From positions 4,945,988-5,009,987 of the forward strand of contig VCAZ01000032.1 of the NCBI GenBank assembly GCA_005784505.1: a DNA stretch of 64,000 nucleotides. Direction: 5' to 3'. The position numbers were made by a program, and so were the translations under genes. Position 1 is the stretch's first letter, and each line of letters starts with the position of its first letter. Source of the stretch: Bagarius yarrelli (lineage: Eukaryota; Chordata; Actinopteri; Siluriformes; Sisoridae). Of this stretch, positions 1 through 12,505 are shown one piece after another. The notes under the pieces were generated by a model, which had not been told where the DNA came from, ran no database searches, and saw nothing but the letters and a program-made list of their open reading frames with translations.

Positions 1-744
1 GCATAACACTATGAATACAGTTCACCTATCAAAATAACAATATCCCTGAGGGGCCTAATAGAGTATTCTGATTCAGATTCTGAAAATTAAGTACACAACA
101 TGTGATGAATGTGTATCAATGCACATTTACAGCTCGTTTGCCCCTCCATACCATGTTGATTTGGAAGGCACTGATTTAAGATTTTCATGGTTAAAATCTC
201 TAGCATTGATGAAAAATCTGTCTGGGTGGGCATTCTGCAGATGGCTAACAGCGCCTGAAAGTGCCCCATTAGCATTTGTGCTAGGAAAATTAAACACTCA
301 GACAATAAAAACAGTAGTGAATTCCCACTGCGAACATTACTGCAGAGCTGAATTTTTTACGAAACAAGGTATTGCAATCTAGCTGGATGGCGGTGTCCAA
401 GCGCATAGTCTGTTAAAGTCAACTGTAGTCCAGTTTATTGGCCATTGAGCAGACATTGCTAGTAAAATGAATGGGAAAGCTGATGTATGGTTTGTTTTTA
501 GCCTAGCACAGACACCTTCCCGTTTGCCGAGCTTTCACTTTCTTGCTCAATGCTTTAGAAATCTTCTCAACCCAGCCAACCGCATCAGGTGATGTGAAAG
601 TATTTATCGCATGATTACTGTAACAGCATTTGGCAGTCGTATAAATACACACAGCTCTCTCTGTCTATGTCCATGAATGCTGAAATTTAAGCTAAAAACA
701 TAATTAGCACAATTTACTACTGCTATACCACTACTGCCATTATT
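1..744. other. AT-rich sequence, no recognised gene
   Basis: I recognise nothing with confidence here. An 87-codon open frame on the plus strand (119-382) has no motif I can name and no flanking splice or promoter signals that would support it as a gene. Confidence 0.4.
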
Positions 745-860
745 TTTTCGCATATCCCATCTTTGCAAGTTGGGGTCAGAGCACAGGGTCAGCTATGATA
801 CAGCGCCCCTGGAGAAGAAAGGGTTAAGGCTCTTGCTTGAGGACCCAACAGTGTGGTGTG
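745..860 (-). repeat. tRNA-derived SINE tail, antisense
   Basis: The reverse complement closely matches the body of the SINE at about 55790-55885, sharing blocks such as GCGCTGTATCATAGCTGACC and the run into GACCCCAA. The tRNA-like head is missing, so this is a truncated copy. Confidence 0.6.
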
Positions 861-1159
861 TAGGACATAAAAAATAAAAACACTCTCCAGCAAGGTTTAA
901 GATTGTTTCCTTAGCAGTTAATGCACAGCTGGTTCTAAAATGAAATGATCTACAATATTTGTTTTCTGCATTTTTTATTTTATTGGTATCATTTTATGAT
1001 TTTATAGATAAATCACAAAATAACATCATTAGTCAAACCATATTAACGAAATGTTCATTATTTTTTTTACATTTATATTGTAAATTTAATTAATCATATT
1101 CATTTATAGAAAATGTAACAACAAGAATTAATCTCAATTCTGGGCATCCCTCACTGACA

Positions 1160-2040
1160 TCACTTGGACAAACCAGGGATGTATACAAGGGTCCTGTTTG
1201 TGGACTTCAGCTCTGCTTTTAACACCATCATCCCAGGTAACATTTTACTTAAATTGACACCTTTCTGTTCCCACATCCATCTGTCAGTGAGGCTGGGAAA
1301 ACTCACATCCAACACCCACACCATCAGCACTGAGGCTACCCAATGGGGCGTGCTCTCCCCACTGCTCTTCTCCCTGTACACAAACAACTGCACTTCTAAA
1401 GACCCCTCTGTCAAACTCCTGAAGTTTGCAGACGGCAACACAGTCATCGATCTCATCCAGGACGAGGACGAGTCTGCTTACAGACAAGAGGTTTAGCAGC
1501 TGGCTGTCTGGTGCAGTCAAAACAATCTGGAGCTGAACACGCTCAAAACTGTGATGACGGTGGACTTTAGAAGAAGCCCCCCCAGCTGTCCCCCCACTCG
1601 CCATAATGAACAGCACAGTGGCTTCAGTGGAGTCATTTAAGTTTCGGGCATCACCATCTCTCTGGACTTGAAGTGGGACACCCACATTGACTCTATTGTG
1701 AAAAAGGCCTGGCAGAGGTTGCACTTCCTGCGGCAACTGAAAAAGTTTAACCTGCCACAAGCACATATGAAGCAGCTGTTATTTAAGGTTTTGTGCACTT
1801 CTATAACTGTCTGATTTGGGTCAGCAAACAAATCAGACATAAGAAGACTACAGCGGACTGTGAGGACAGCCAAAATAAGAAATTGGTGTGGACCTGCTCA
1901 ACCTCATCATCTCAGACCCCTGTCTTAACCTTTTGCACAAAGGGAGGTCTGGAGGTCTGTAGAAGTTTAGAGAAACCTTGGAAACGACATGAAGTTGAAG
2001 TGAGCCCTCCTTCCAGCGGTTTAGACCAGACAAGAAACTA
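1160..2040 (+). mobile_element. L2-like LINE fragment (reverse transcriptase)
   Basis: The translation shows non-LTR reverse transcriptase blocks: LFVDFSSAFNTIIP, then a GVLSPLLFSLYTN block, then KFADGNTVIDLI. This last is a decayed copy of the catalytic FADD motif, with G replacing the second aspartate. Further on come the typical C-terminal pieces DLKWDTHIDSIVKKAWQRL and FLRQLKKFNLP, in shifted frames. Stops and frameshifts (for example after residue 110 of the first open frame) show it is dead. The clade (L2/CR1/Rex1 group) is assigned from motif memory only. Confidence 0.75.
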
Positions 2041-2885
2041 GAGTGTGAATTCTGCTTAAATAAGGTGAGCGGGAGTGAATAGGGAAATGAGGAACAGGTG
2101 TGTGTAATTAGAACTCAGGAGACTGTGTACAGGAAAGTGTCCTCGAGACTGGAGTGTCCGTGACAATTTGGGCAAAGGATTTAAATATTCAATCCAAAAA
2201 ACAAAAGGTGAGGACAAAACGTGTCTATGATAATTAAAAGGTATACAAAAATCCTGGATGGTAAAACACAGTGCAAACAGACAATAACAAAAGATTTTAA
2301 TCGACAAGTCATTTACAAGGCAACAATCCAGGATGCCCTTTATAAAAGTTATGCCAGAAACAAAATGCACTCAATGCATATAGGGTTTTTTATAATCCAC
2401 CCTCCTTGGGGAGCATTGTTTAATTTCACTATGTTTTGCACTCTCATACAGAGCCAACTTTTTTGAAGGAAAAGATGAATTCTAGGACACGTAATTACAT
2501 TCATCAAACGTGCTTTGCTTTTAAGTGGATTAAAAATGAAACAAGCATGGAATAAACCTGCGCACATGACACAACATTTCTGTACTACTTTTGTGCAAAA
2601 TTATAAATTATTTATTGCTTTGCCTAAATTCTTTGTTGCTTACTGTATTCATACCTATTATTTTCTTTACAACCAGAGGCAACAGAGGTCAGAACCAAAG
2701 GTCCCGTGACAAAGGCAGTAAATTAGAGAGAGCCCCTAGTCATTCTAAGTGGAAAGAACTTATTTGTCTCAACCTACACATCTATTCCTGCCCAAGAGAA
2801 AGTCAGGCGCCCATTGAGTTTTCAGTATGTTTTTTGAGAAGAGAAGAGCTGTGGTATTGTATGAAGAAGTCAGGAATAGCAATAA
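2041..2885. other. Unassigned sequence between two LINE fragments
   Basis: Mostly AT-rich, with a more G-rich patch at about 2050-2170 that could be the edge of an unidentified retroelement. Open frames here are short and lack recognisable motifs. Confidence 0.3.
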
Positions 2886-3775
2886 AGGGTGGTGCAGAAT
2901 ATGTATGATGGAAGCAGGACAGTAGTGAAGTGTGCAGTAGGTCAGACAGAGTTCAAAATGGAGGTTGAATCAGGTATCAGCTCTGAGCCCCTTCTTGTTT
3001 GCTGTGGTGATGGATTGGTTGACAGACAAGGACAGACAGGAATCTCCTTGGACAATGGCGTTTGCAAAACCTAGAGAGGTGGAGGTTTGCTCTGGAGAGG
3101 AGAGGAATGAGAGACAGAATAGTGGCAAGACAGAGTACCTGTGTTTAAATAAATGGGAAAGAAGTTAAACAGTGAGAATACAGGGTGAAAAGGTAAAGAA
3201 GGTACAGGAGTTTCAGTACTTGGGGTCGACAGTCCCGAACAATGGAGAGAGTGTAAAAGAGGTAAAGAAGAAAATACAGGCAGGTTGGAATGGGTGGAGA
3301 AACAAGTCAGGAGTGATGTGTGACAGGAGACTATCAGCTAGAAATAAGGGAAATGTGTGCAAGCCAGTGGTGAGACCAGCTAAGATGTATGGTTTAGAGA
3401 CAATGGTGTGAAGAAAGAGACAGGTAGCAGAGCTGAAGATGTTGAGGTTTTCTGAGTGACGAGGTTGGACAGGATTAGAAACGAGTCCATCAGGAGGATG
3501 GCTCATGTTGGATGTTTTGAAGAGGAAGTCAGAAAGTCCAGATTAAGGTAGTCTGTACAGAGGAGGGACAGTGAATATATCGGTAGGAGGATGTGAAAAA
3601 TTAAGCTATCAGGCAGAAGGCAAAGAGGAAGACCAAAGAGGAGGTATATGGATGCGATAACAAGGGCATGAAGTTAGTGGGTGTGAGGGTGTGGAAAATA
3701 GGGTTAGGTGAAGACAGATGATTTGCTGTGGCGACCCCTAAAAGGGAACAGCCGAAACAAGAAGCAAAAAATGTC
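2886..3775 (+). mobile_element. RTE-type LINE, 3' part, broken
   Basis: The frames carry typical RTE reverse-transcriptase and post-RT pieces: MYDGSRTVVKCAVGQTEFK, SALSPFLFAVVMD, KVKKVQEFQYLGSTV and VVRPAKMYGLETM. They are spread over at least three frames. The expected FADD block is deleted between about 3070 and 3120. The 3' end has the short GGCGACCCCTAAAAGGGAACAG stretch (3730-3750) common at RTE termini in fish. It is non-functional. Confidence 0.78.
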
Positions 3776-4122
3776 GCTGCAGGCAAAAAAGTGGACTGAA
3801 GTCATCAAAGGTGAAATGCGCAGATATATTGGCCTTACATTGTACATTAGGATTTTAAAGCTTCCAAAGCTCAGCAATTTTTGGTGGGAAAGTCTATTTT
3901 TCATTTTGCCTACCCACAGAAGGTCATGTCCAGAAAATGGTTCCTCAGCATCACTTGGAACATGCACCTGAGTGACCCAGCAAAAAAATGCTGTCAATGA
4001 CAAAAAAAGGCACTACTTATGTGTAGCCTGCAAAGCTGTGTACCACCCTGACCAAAATGTATGATATGATATGGTATGATATGATGAATGTATGGTAGCC
4101 ACTAAAGCCAAAATCAGCCTAA

Positions 4123-4186
<64 letters not shown>

Positions 4187-4640
4187 TATATATAAGCCAA
4201 CAAAATAGGGATAAATTAATTGTTTTATGTCAAGTTAATGGCTACACCATTGACTAAAATATATACACAGGGAAATCCGGTATGAGTGGCAAAGGACTTT
4301 CCTGTGATGCTGCAATTTTTTTGGTCAGAAAGGGGTATTTAGGGTCTAGATATTTAATGTTATAATCTTAACATGAGCCCAGCACTTTTTCAACAACTTT
4401 ATAGTCTGGAACTATCAGGAAACTCTCAGGGACACAGGGATTGGTGTACCAAAAGCCAAAGTCAATGCACTGATGAGGAAGTTGCCATTTCTCACACAAC
4501 TGGCTCAAAAAAATCCACACTGAGGGCGCAGGAAATGCAAAAAATAAAGTAAAGTATACTCTGGCAAAATGTTCTATAACAGAGTTAAAAAGTGTTTGAG
4601 TTAATACGTCATAACAAGTCATCCGTGTTGTTATTTCTTT
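3768..4640 (+). mobile_element. piggyBac-like DNA transposon remnant
   Basis: Decayed transposase translation resembles piggyBac/PGBD4-type proteins. KKWTEVIKGEMRRYIGLTLY is followed by a VYHPDQN-like block, then the diagnostic MVATKAKISLK (about 4088-4122), KPTK, NGYTID and GKGLSCDAAIFLVRKGYLG. The ORF is interrupted by a (TA)n microsatellite grown inside it and by several frameshifts. Terminal repeats were not identified. Confidence 0.7.
4126..4194. repeat. (TA)n microsatellite inside the piggyBac remnant
   Basis: About 59 bases of uninterrupted TA followed by one C and another short TA run. Confidence 0.97.
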
Positions 4641-4649
4641 ATGCGCCCA

Positions 4650-7095
4650 AAATTCTAAACAGTTTTATGGATTGATAAGGCCAAGATCTGCTCATGATCC
4701 AAATCATATACATTCAGTGATCAGAAATTGTGGAGGAGGTGTAATGGCTTTAAGTTTTCAAAGATGCTTCTGGAATTAGTTCACTAGTCTTAAATTTTTA
4801 TTAAGCGGTTAAGTAACAGAACAGCCGAAAAGGTTAGGTAACCAGCCATCAATCTGACGAACACAAAATAAACACACTTACCTACCTTTTTCCTTAACTG
4901 TTGATGAAAGCATAGACATCACAGATATGTTATTATTGGTTTGAAACAACCTTTTTCAATTGTTGGTATATGTCCCCTATGCAAGACTGTCTGCAGTCAT
5001 TTGGTTTTGGGAAATAATACATCTGTCACATGTTCTTAGCAGATTACAATCACTTCAATTTACAATTACTTGTTCTATAGGACTGCTTACGTAACTGTAA
5101 CAAAAATGTGTTCGATGATATTTCTCTTTAGTATTTACTTAAAATATTAGATTTCTAATTAATGGATTAATTGTGGGTTTCTTTACCTAATATGTTATGA
5201 CATAATAATACAGAACAATATGATTTGACTTTGATTGATGCAATGCTTCTAACATACCAACAAACCCAGAACTGCACCGGAGCTTGTGCTAAGATATGTA
5301 TTAAACCCCTCAATCTGAAATGCCAGACTTTATGCTGGATGCTAGATGTTATTAACTCTTAATTCTAAAAATTCACAAGAGGTTTACCTACAGCATAAGT
5401 CAAGTGTGACAGCTTCTTATTTGAGTTCTTGTCTGCCAAACCATAGAACCTTGAAGTTTGTGACTGTTTTATTACTGCACAAAAGGTAAACTAATTTGGA
5501 TAAGTTGGTTAGGTCAAAATGGAAATTAGACTCCTCACCATTTACAAGCTTGAATAGTTAAAAAAGTGCTTACTGGGGTACCACTTTGTTGAAGCTGATT
5601 ATTTGTTGATTTCGGTCATTTTAGAGGCACAATTTGCTGTTATTTTCAAGTCATCCTTAATGTAGTTTGTGACCTCCTCACTACCAAAAGTTCAGTTTAT
5701 TTGAATAATCCAAAAGTTTAAAAATGGAAATCAGGCTTTGTGTCTGGTATTTAAATCAGTACTCAAGGTGTGAAGATATACAGTGAACAGAGTTTGTGAA
5801 GAAACATTAATTTTCCAGGTGCGTTTTAAGGTAAAATTTCGATAATTAGGATATAAGTATTATGATTGGTCTAATATTTGACATGAAAAAACCTTTTTGT
5901 ATTTTGCTCTGTATGAAGTAGTGTTATAAGAGCTGTTGCCTTTAAATAATGACAAAATGATTACATGGATATAGGACTACACTGTGTAGTGAAAAATGAT
6001 GGATCAAATTATTTAGTTATGCCTACACATACACACCCCATTAGCAAATTGACAGAAAGTTTTTAATTTTGTTTAAGACCAAATAAGAACCAACAAAACA
6101 AAAAAGGCAGCTAAAGTGCAGGTTCCTACCTTTTTTGTTCCCCGGCTCCTCCCGCTATTCATAAAGTACTCCCTCAGTACTCCCTCAGAATAGTGTGTTT
6201 CTTCATCTCAACCACACAGCCCCCCGACCTTCAGTCAGATTAATCCTCTGTTAAACGAATGAAAAGTAAATGTTAACGGATATAAATATAGTGGTCCACC
6301 ACAGAATTTAACTAGTGCAGAATTTATTACAATAGCCTTTGTTCCAAAATAAATATAAAAATTCCGTCCAGAAAGGCAGCAACCTAGACCGATTTCAGGA
6401 TGACAGTAAATTTGATCTAAAACTGGTCTAATTAGCATAAAAGGAACTCTGACTAGATCCTGCCGTCAGATTCAGTTCCAACAATCAGTTAGTCAGTTCC
6501 ACACCTTAAAGAGACCATTGGATGTGAATTCTCCCACAAGTTGATATGATTCTTCAGGGTCTTAACAAGAAGTTTATAATAAACTGGATTAAAAATTCTC
6601 ATTATTGGTGTAAGAAACCAATGCATTTATTTCTGTGTGACGTGATCAAAAGAAGCAAAATTAGCAGTAATCCATCCAATCTAGCAACATTGTTCAGGGC
6701 GGGTCTATACTACAAAGGTAGTGTCAATCAACAACCGTGGGCACAGCCTTGGACCATGTGACCCATCTGACCATCTTGGGCCATGTGAGACATCTGAAAA
6801 CAGCTTGATTTGAGAAAAGGGAAATGATTTAATAATAAAGTACACACACAGGCAACACATTTTAGTTTAAACAATTTTAAATATGTGATAGTCCCTCTAA
6901 ATATGCATCACATATATGTACCAAAAACAGACCAACCGTCTGCCTTGGAATCTATTAATTTTGCCTCAAGGACCAACAAACACACCACTAGAACCAATAC
7001 CATTCACACCACAGTCATTAGATAAATAATAAAGCACTTAAAAGAGAAAGAGCAAGAGACCTATGCTCATAATGTCAAATGCAAAAACGTTAAGT
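4650..7095. other. AT-rich sequence, no recognised gene
   Basis: About 2.4 kb with only short open frames (such as 6235-6438 minus and 6546-6761 plus), none with a motif I recognise. It may be old intergenic sequence or degraded transposon. Confidence 0.4.
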
Positions 7096-7099
7096 TGTG

Positions 7100-7450
7100 C
7101 GGTTGTGACCTCAAGATCAAATTATTGTAATGCTTTAATTGGGGGGTTGTGCTGCACACCTAATAAAAAAACTCGCGCTGGTACAAAATGCAGCAGCTAG
7201 AGTTCTTACTAGAATTCTTACTATTAGTCTGGTTCTGTCAACACTGCACTGGCCCCCTATTAAACATCTGCTGTGCTCTCAAAATGCTGGCAATTTGAAA
7301 ATACCCAGAATAACAAATTTAACTGCAGAAATTCCTTTACATCTAGAGCCTAAACTCAGGAATAGTTTTCCGAACACTGTTCGTGAGGCAGACACACTCT
7401 GTCAGTTAGAAACTAAATCAATGACCCATCTCTTTAACCTGGCCTAACCA
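7100..7450 (+). mobile_element. LINE reverse-transcriptase C-terminal fragment
   Basis: The frame reads KLALVQNAAARVLTR, LSTLHWPPIKH, and then NSFPNTVREADTLCQLE and THLFNLA. This is the common post-RT end of L2/CR1-like fish LINEs. An internal deletion joins LHWPPIKHLLCSQ directly to NAGNLKIPR. Confidence 0.75.
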
Positions 7451-8728
7451 TAACTTACACTTTCATTATCCAAAACTGTTCGATTAGTCACCAGAGGGGT
7501 CGGCATCTGAACCTACATCTTATGTGGGTGCAGGGGAAATGGAGATCAGCCTCTTTTGTTGGGGCTCCTGTGTGTTTTTGCGCGACGGGTCCCTTGCCGA
7601 CGGGATTTCTGTTTTAAAAGAACTGAAACAACTGAAGGGAAACATCTAATTTCACACAAGCTTCCGACAAAGTTCCTTCGAAGCATTTTTATAGCTTTTA
7701 TACACAGTGTTACATTTCCTCTAAGAACTGTGGTTAATATAAAAGAAGGCTATATTTTTATATATTTTAATATAAACATTTTTAGTTGCACCTTCATAAA
7801 GCACTTTTATAACCAGGTGCATGGTTTATCAAATGAAAAGATAAAATAGGTTATGTTTTATCTCTAATTGGTATGAGTTTTCCAAAACAACCGAAAGTAT
7901 TAAGCTAATTACCAAAAAAAGCTTTACATATAATAATAATATTAAACATTAAACATTCAATATAGTTTAAGTTAAATATTCTTTTAATTATTTCAGAGTA
8001 AAAGAAAATTCAATTTCAATTCAATTCAGTTTCATTTGTACAGCGCCTTTAACAACTAAGAGAGTGAATAGTGTAAGTTTGTCCTTAATTAGCAAGCCGG
8101 AAATACAAGAATATTTTTTCCTGACCAACAGATCAGGAATTTAGCTATACATTTATTACTTTTTATGTAATACTTTTTTAATCAACTTGTCAGCTAATTC
8201 ATGTTTATTCTTTACATCTTTAAGTTTTCTGACTTAATTTTGTCAAAATCTAAATGCGGTGGAATCTTACCATTCGCATGCTGTCTTTTATGAATTTCTT
8301 AAGAATTTTTTTTTTTTATTTTGTCTTAATTGTCTTAAGAATTTGCACAGCATACAAAGCATTTTTTATTTGATGAAACCAAATTGAACCAACCGCTGAT
8401 TAAGTTGTATGTATTTCTGGGAGCTGTTCAAAACAATTGCAACAATCGAAAGTTAAGCAAAGCCAACCAAAATGTTATGATTTTTTTTAGTCAGCGAAAG
8501 ATGTTCTGAAATAGTTGATCAACAATACTCCAGAAGGCGTTCGAAAACTACCAGATTTTTGCGCTTTTTGTTGCCAGATTTGTGGCATAAGGTGTTGGAA
8601 AATGTTTAATTATAATAATATTAACTAAACTAAACAATAATAATTACTAAACTACTTTTACTAAACTACAAATGACTATTTGATTGTTCATTATACTTGA
8701 ATAATTTTGCCAAGTTTTAAATGATAAA
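7451..8728. other. AT-rich sequence with a short LINE-tail scrap
   Basis: Nothing gene-like. At about 8022-8100 there is a short piece of the AATTCAATTCAGTTTCATTT tail seen at 10105 and 42125, followed by a few dozen related bases. Confidence 0.4.
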
Positions 8729-8734
8729 ATGTCA

Positions 8735-9109
8735 CCAACAAATCTTGTTCCAGTTACTGTATGTACCCTGCAGAACGTCTTTCACAGTTATGATCTGATA
8801 ACGGCACAGATGATCTGCACTGTTACACAGAACTGCTGCGGGGAGGTACACACTAGCCTGGCATTAGTTAAAAATCATACTGATTTTGATGACAGGATTT
8901 GCTTGGATCGGACTGTGCAATGATATTGACAGCTGGCTTTGTCTTTTAACTACCTTTCACTAAAGAATGTCATTTATTTCAACTGGAGCTTAAATCAGCC
9001 TGATAATCGTGATGGAACAAAATCATGTGGTTATATAAGTGGATATAATACATGGGTGGATGGATCATGTACAGATCTAAAACCGTTCATCTGCTTCAAC
9101 GGCAACTAA
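8735..9109 (+). pseudogene. C-type lectin-like domain relic, plus strand (inverted)
   Basis: A decayed CTLD1-type exon on the strand opposite the main cluster. Readable pieces in order are QNCCGEVHTSLALVKNHTDF (first conserved-cysteine region), then after a frameshift NYLSLKNVIYFNWSLNQPDN, KSCGY, TWVDGSCTD and PFICFNGN. The QPDN sugar-site motif, a W-V-D in place of WND, and the terminal FIC cysteine are kept. The reading frame shifts between about 8920 and 8955. The splice donor that follows FICYN in intact copies is mutated from GT to GC, with a stop just after. It is a non-functional copy of the family intact at 16133-21373. Confidence 0.82.
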
Positions 9110-9185
9110 ATATCCTGATACTGATATAGATTGTTTTTGTTTAAAGCTAGATTTATAGCTCAGTGTCATTATATGTGTGGAAAAA

Positions 9186-10065
9186 AAATTGACATCCCCG
9201 GCACTCAACGAACGGAGCCCCGTCCCCATCTCGGATACTCAGACCACATCTCTGTTATGTTAATTCCAGCATACAGACCGCTCGTCAGACACTCTAAACC
9301 TGTTTTTAAAGCAGGTAAGAACGTGGCCAACAGGAGCTACTTCTGCTCTTCAGGACTGTTTTGACTGCACTGACTGCAACCAACGGCAACTCTGTTAACC
9401 TGGAGGAGTACACAACATCAGTGATCAGCTATATCGGCAAATGCATTGATGACGTGACTGTCTCCAAAAGCATCACAACAAGCTCTAATCAGCAACCATG
9501 GATGACTACAGAGGTCCAAAGTCCAAAGACGCCGCTGTCTAGAGCCATCAGAGAGGCAAAGCGCGTGTACGCCAAGAAAATCCACGGCCACTTCCAGGAC
9601 GGTGAAGACACTTGGCGCATGTGGCAAGGCATCCAGACGATCACAAACTACAGGACAACTTTACCTGGTTGTAACAGTGATGCCCTTCCCAGATCCGCTA
9701 AAGGACTTCTAGGCCCAGTTTGCGGTGCAGAACATCGTGGAGCGAGAAAGACCACCTCTCCTCCCAATGATCAGGTGCTCTGTCTAACCACGACCGATGT
9801 GTGGAGCACTTTAAGCAAAGTTTATCAGGGAAGTATGCTGGACTGGACAACTGCCTCAATGACTACCATTCCATCGCACTAGTGATGAAATGCTTTGAAA
9901 GGCTTGTCATGGGTCATATTAAGACCCTGCTGCCTTTAACACTGGACCCTTTACAGTTTGCGTATCGTCCTCACCGTTCCACGGACAATGCCATTGCCAC
10001 AACCCTCCATCTGGCCCTCACACACCTGGACAATAAAGATGCATACATTTCAAATACCCTGTTTG
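9186..10065 (+). mobile_element. L2-like LINE fragment (linker plus RT start)
   Basis: The translation contains YSDHISVMLIPAYRPLVR (end of the endonuclease region), VNLEEYTTSVISYIGKCIDD, SRAIREAKRVYAKKIHGHF, MWQGIQTITNYRTT, then the RT start LNDYHSIALVMKCFERLVM and LDPLQFAYRPHRSTDNAIATT. Frameshifts and deletions interrupt it, and it ends where the catalytic RT core would begin. The same family gives the fragment at 52475-52685. Confidence 0.78.
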
Positions 10066-10104
10066 TTTTCCTCCTTTATTTATTTTTTTACTTTACTAGG
10101 GTGT

Positions 10105-10624
10105 TAATTCAATTCAATTAAATTCAAATCAATTTAATTTTACTCTTATAGCGCTTTTTACAATGGTGATTGTCACAAAGCAGCTTTGCACAATCAGAAG
10201 AAATTATAAGATCAGTTTGTCCCTGATGAGCAAGCCAGGGGCCACGGTGAAAAACTCCCTGAGACGGAATAGGAAGAAACCTTCAGAGAAACCAGACTCA
10301 ACAGAGAACCCATCCTCATTTGGGTAAAAAACAGGTAGCAGGAATTATGTGGTTACATTACGTGTGTGTAAGCAACTTAAATTATAAGTCCTTAAAGAGC
10401 AGCTGGAACGTCTTTATGGCAGAGTGGGACGTCCTTGGTCACCCTGGTGATGTGATCATCAACTAAAGCGGGTCATAGGAAAGGGTCTGACAAGTCTGAA
10501 GTGGAGATGGTGTCTCCAGCTTAGTTGTGGCATATGTAGCTCGACAGTGGGAGAGGAGAGGGGGGTGGGGGGAGAAAGACAAAAAGAAAGAAAACAGTTA
10601 AATGACATTGTAATCACAGTGTAT
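10105..10624 (-). repeat. LINE 3'-end repeat, first half, interrupted by Rex3
   Basis: Starts with an AATTCAATTCAATTAAATTC tail and continues through GGTGATTGTCACAAAGCAGC, the antisense of a fish LINE 3' end. The same sequence recurs at 42125-42212 plus 43100-43925, and in sense orientation at 63595-63800. The copy continues at 12506-13030 after the Rex3 insertion. Confidence 0.75.
10618..10624. repeat. Target-site duplication, left of Rex3
   Basis: AGTGTAT here is repeated at 12506-12512. The two flanks join into the repeat seen intact at about 43575-43615. Confidence 0.65.
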
Positions 10625-12505
10625 TCATTCATTTTCTCCAGCTTATCCGGGGCTGGGTCATGGGGGTAGCAGTCTAAGCAATGATGCTCAGACTTTCCTT
10701 TCCCTGGCCACTTCCTCCAGCTCTTCCGGGGGGATTCTAAGGTGTTCCCAGGTCAACCAAGATACATAGTCCCTCCAGTGTGTCCTGGGTCTTCCCCGGG
10801 GCCTCTTCCCATTGGGGCATGCCTGGAACACCTCCCTTGGGAGACATCCAGGAGGCATCTGAAATAGATGCCCAAGCCACCTCAACTGGCCCCTTTCGAT
10901 GTGGAGGAGCAGCGGCTCTACTCTGAGCTCCTCCCGGGCGATGGAGCGCTAAGGCAGTGCCCCACCACCCTGCGGAGGAAACTCATTTCGGCCGCTTGCA
11001 TCTGAGATATCGCCCTTTCAGTCATGACCCAAAGCTCATGACCATAGGTGAGAGTAGGAACGTAGATTGACTGGTAAGCTCAGCTCCTTCTTCACCACAA
11101 CAGACCGGTACAATGACCGCATTACTGCACCGATCCATCTGTCAATGTCATGCTCCATCCTTCCCTCACTCATGAACAAAATCCAAAGATACTTAAACTC
11201 CTCCACTTAAGGTAGGAACTCCTCTCCAACCTGGAGAGTACAAGCCACCTTTTTCTGGTCGAGAACCATGGGCACAGATTTGTAGGTGCTGATCCTCATC
11301 CCAGCCGCTTCGCTGCAAACCGCCCCAATGCATGCTGTAAGTCCTGGCTTGAAGGAGCCATGCTGTAAGTCCTGGCTTGAAGGAGCCAACAGGACAACAG
11401 CAAAAAGCAGAGATGAAATCCTGTGGCCCCCAAACCGGACTTCCTCCAGCCCCTGGCTGCGCCCAGAAATTCTGTCCATAAATGTAATGAACAGAACCAG
11501 AGACAAAGGACAGCCCTGTCGGAGTCCAACATTCACCAGGAACAGGTCTGACTTACTGCCGGCAATGCGAACCAAACTCCTGTTCCGGTCATACAGAGAC
11601 CGAACTGCCCTTAACAGGGGGCCACGGACCCCATACTCCCAGAGCACCTCCCACAGAATGCCACGAGGGACACGTATGAATGCCTTCTCCAAGTCCACAA
11701 AACACATGTGGACTGGTTGGGCAAACTCCCATGAACCCTCAAGCACTCTATAGAGGGTATAGAGCTGGTCCAGTGTTCCATGACTAGGACGAAAACCGCA
11801 TTGTACCTCCTGAATCCGAGGTTCGACTAACGGCCGGACTCTCCTCTCCAGTATCCTGGAATAGACTTTCCCGGGGAGGCTGAGGAGTGTGATCCCTCTA
11901 TAGTTGGAACACACCCTCCCGGAGGTGTGAGTTAAATACCCCCCTAATAGAGGGTTCTGCCAGACGTTCCCAACAGACCAATACAATATGTTTCCACCGT
12001 AAGTGGATCCAGCTCACCACCAGGTGGTGGTCAGTTGACAGCCCCGCTCCTCTCTTCACTCGAGTGTCCAAAACATACGGCCGAAGGTCAGATGACACAA
12101 CCACGAGGTCGATCACTGATCTCCAGCCTAGGGTGCTCTGGTACCACGTGTACTGATGGGCACCCTTATGCTTGAACATGGTGTTTGTTATGGACAAACT
12201 GTGACTGGCACAGAAGTCCAACAACAGAACACCGCTTGAGTTCAGGTCGAATCACACCCCTCCAGGTGTCACTATCATTGCCCACATGTGCATTGAAGTC
12301 CCCCAGCAAAACTTTGGAGTCCCCAATCGGAGCGCCTTCCAGCACCCCTCGCAGGGTCTCCAGGAATGTCGGGTACTCCACACTACCGTTCAGCCCATAA
12401 GCTGAAATGACAGTGAGACACCTATCCCTGACCAGAAGGCGCAGGGAGACAACCCTCGGGTACTCAAACCCCTCCACCACAACAAGGTGGCGGTTCATGG
12501 AGGGG
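10625..12505 (-). mobile_element. Rex3 (RTE-family) LINE, 5'-truncated, internally deleted
   Basis: On the minus strand the order is an endonuclease part (VISAYGLNGSVEYPTFLE, LLGDFNAHVGNDSDTWRGVI, STDHHLVVSWI) and then the RT (NYRGITLLSLPGKVYSRILE, FVDLEKAFIRVPRG, VGLRQGCPLSLVLFITFMDR). The end is MRWLGHLFQMPPGCLPREVF and RPRGRPRTHWRDYV. The stretch around 11500-11520 reads like the conserved Rex3 RT segment. The element begins mid-endonuclease, endonuclease and RT are joined directly near 11990 (linker deleted), and the FADD region is broken. It ends in ATGA-type short repeats (10625-10636) and is flanked by a 7-base duplication. Confidence 0.85.

Noticed and set aside
1284..1766. 160-codon open frame on the minus strand
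   Set aside because: Antisense shadow of the L2-like reverse-transcriptase fragment.
11286..11753. 155-codon open frame on the plus strand
   Set aside because: It lies exactly antisense to the Rex3 reverse-transcriptase region and has no motif of its own.
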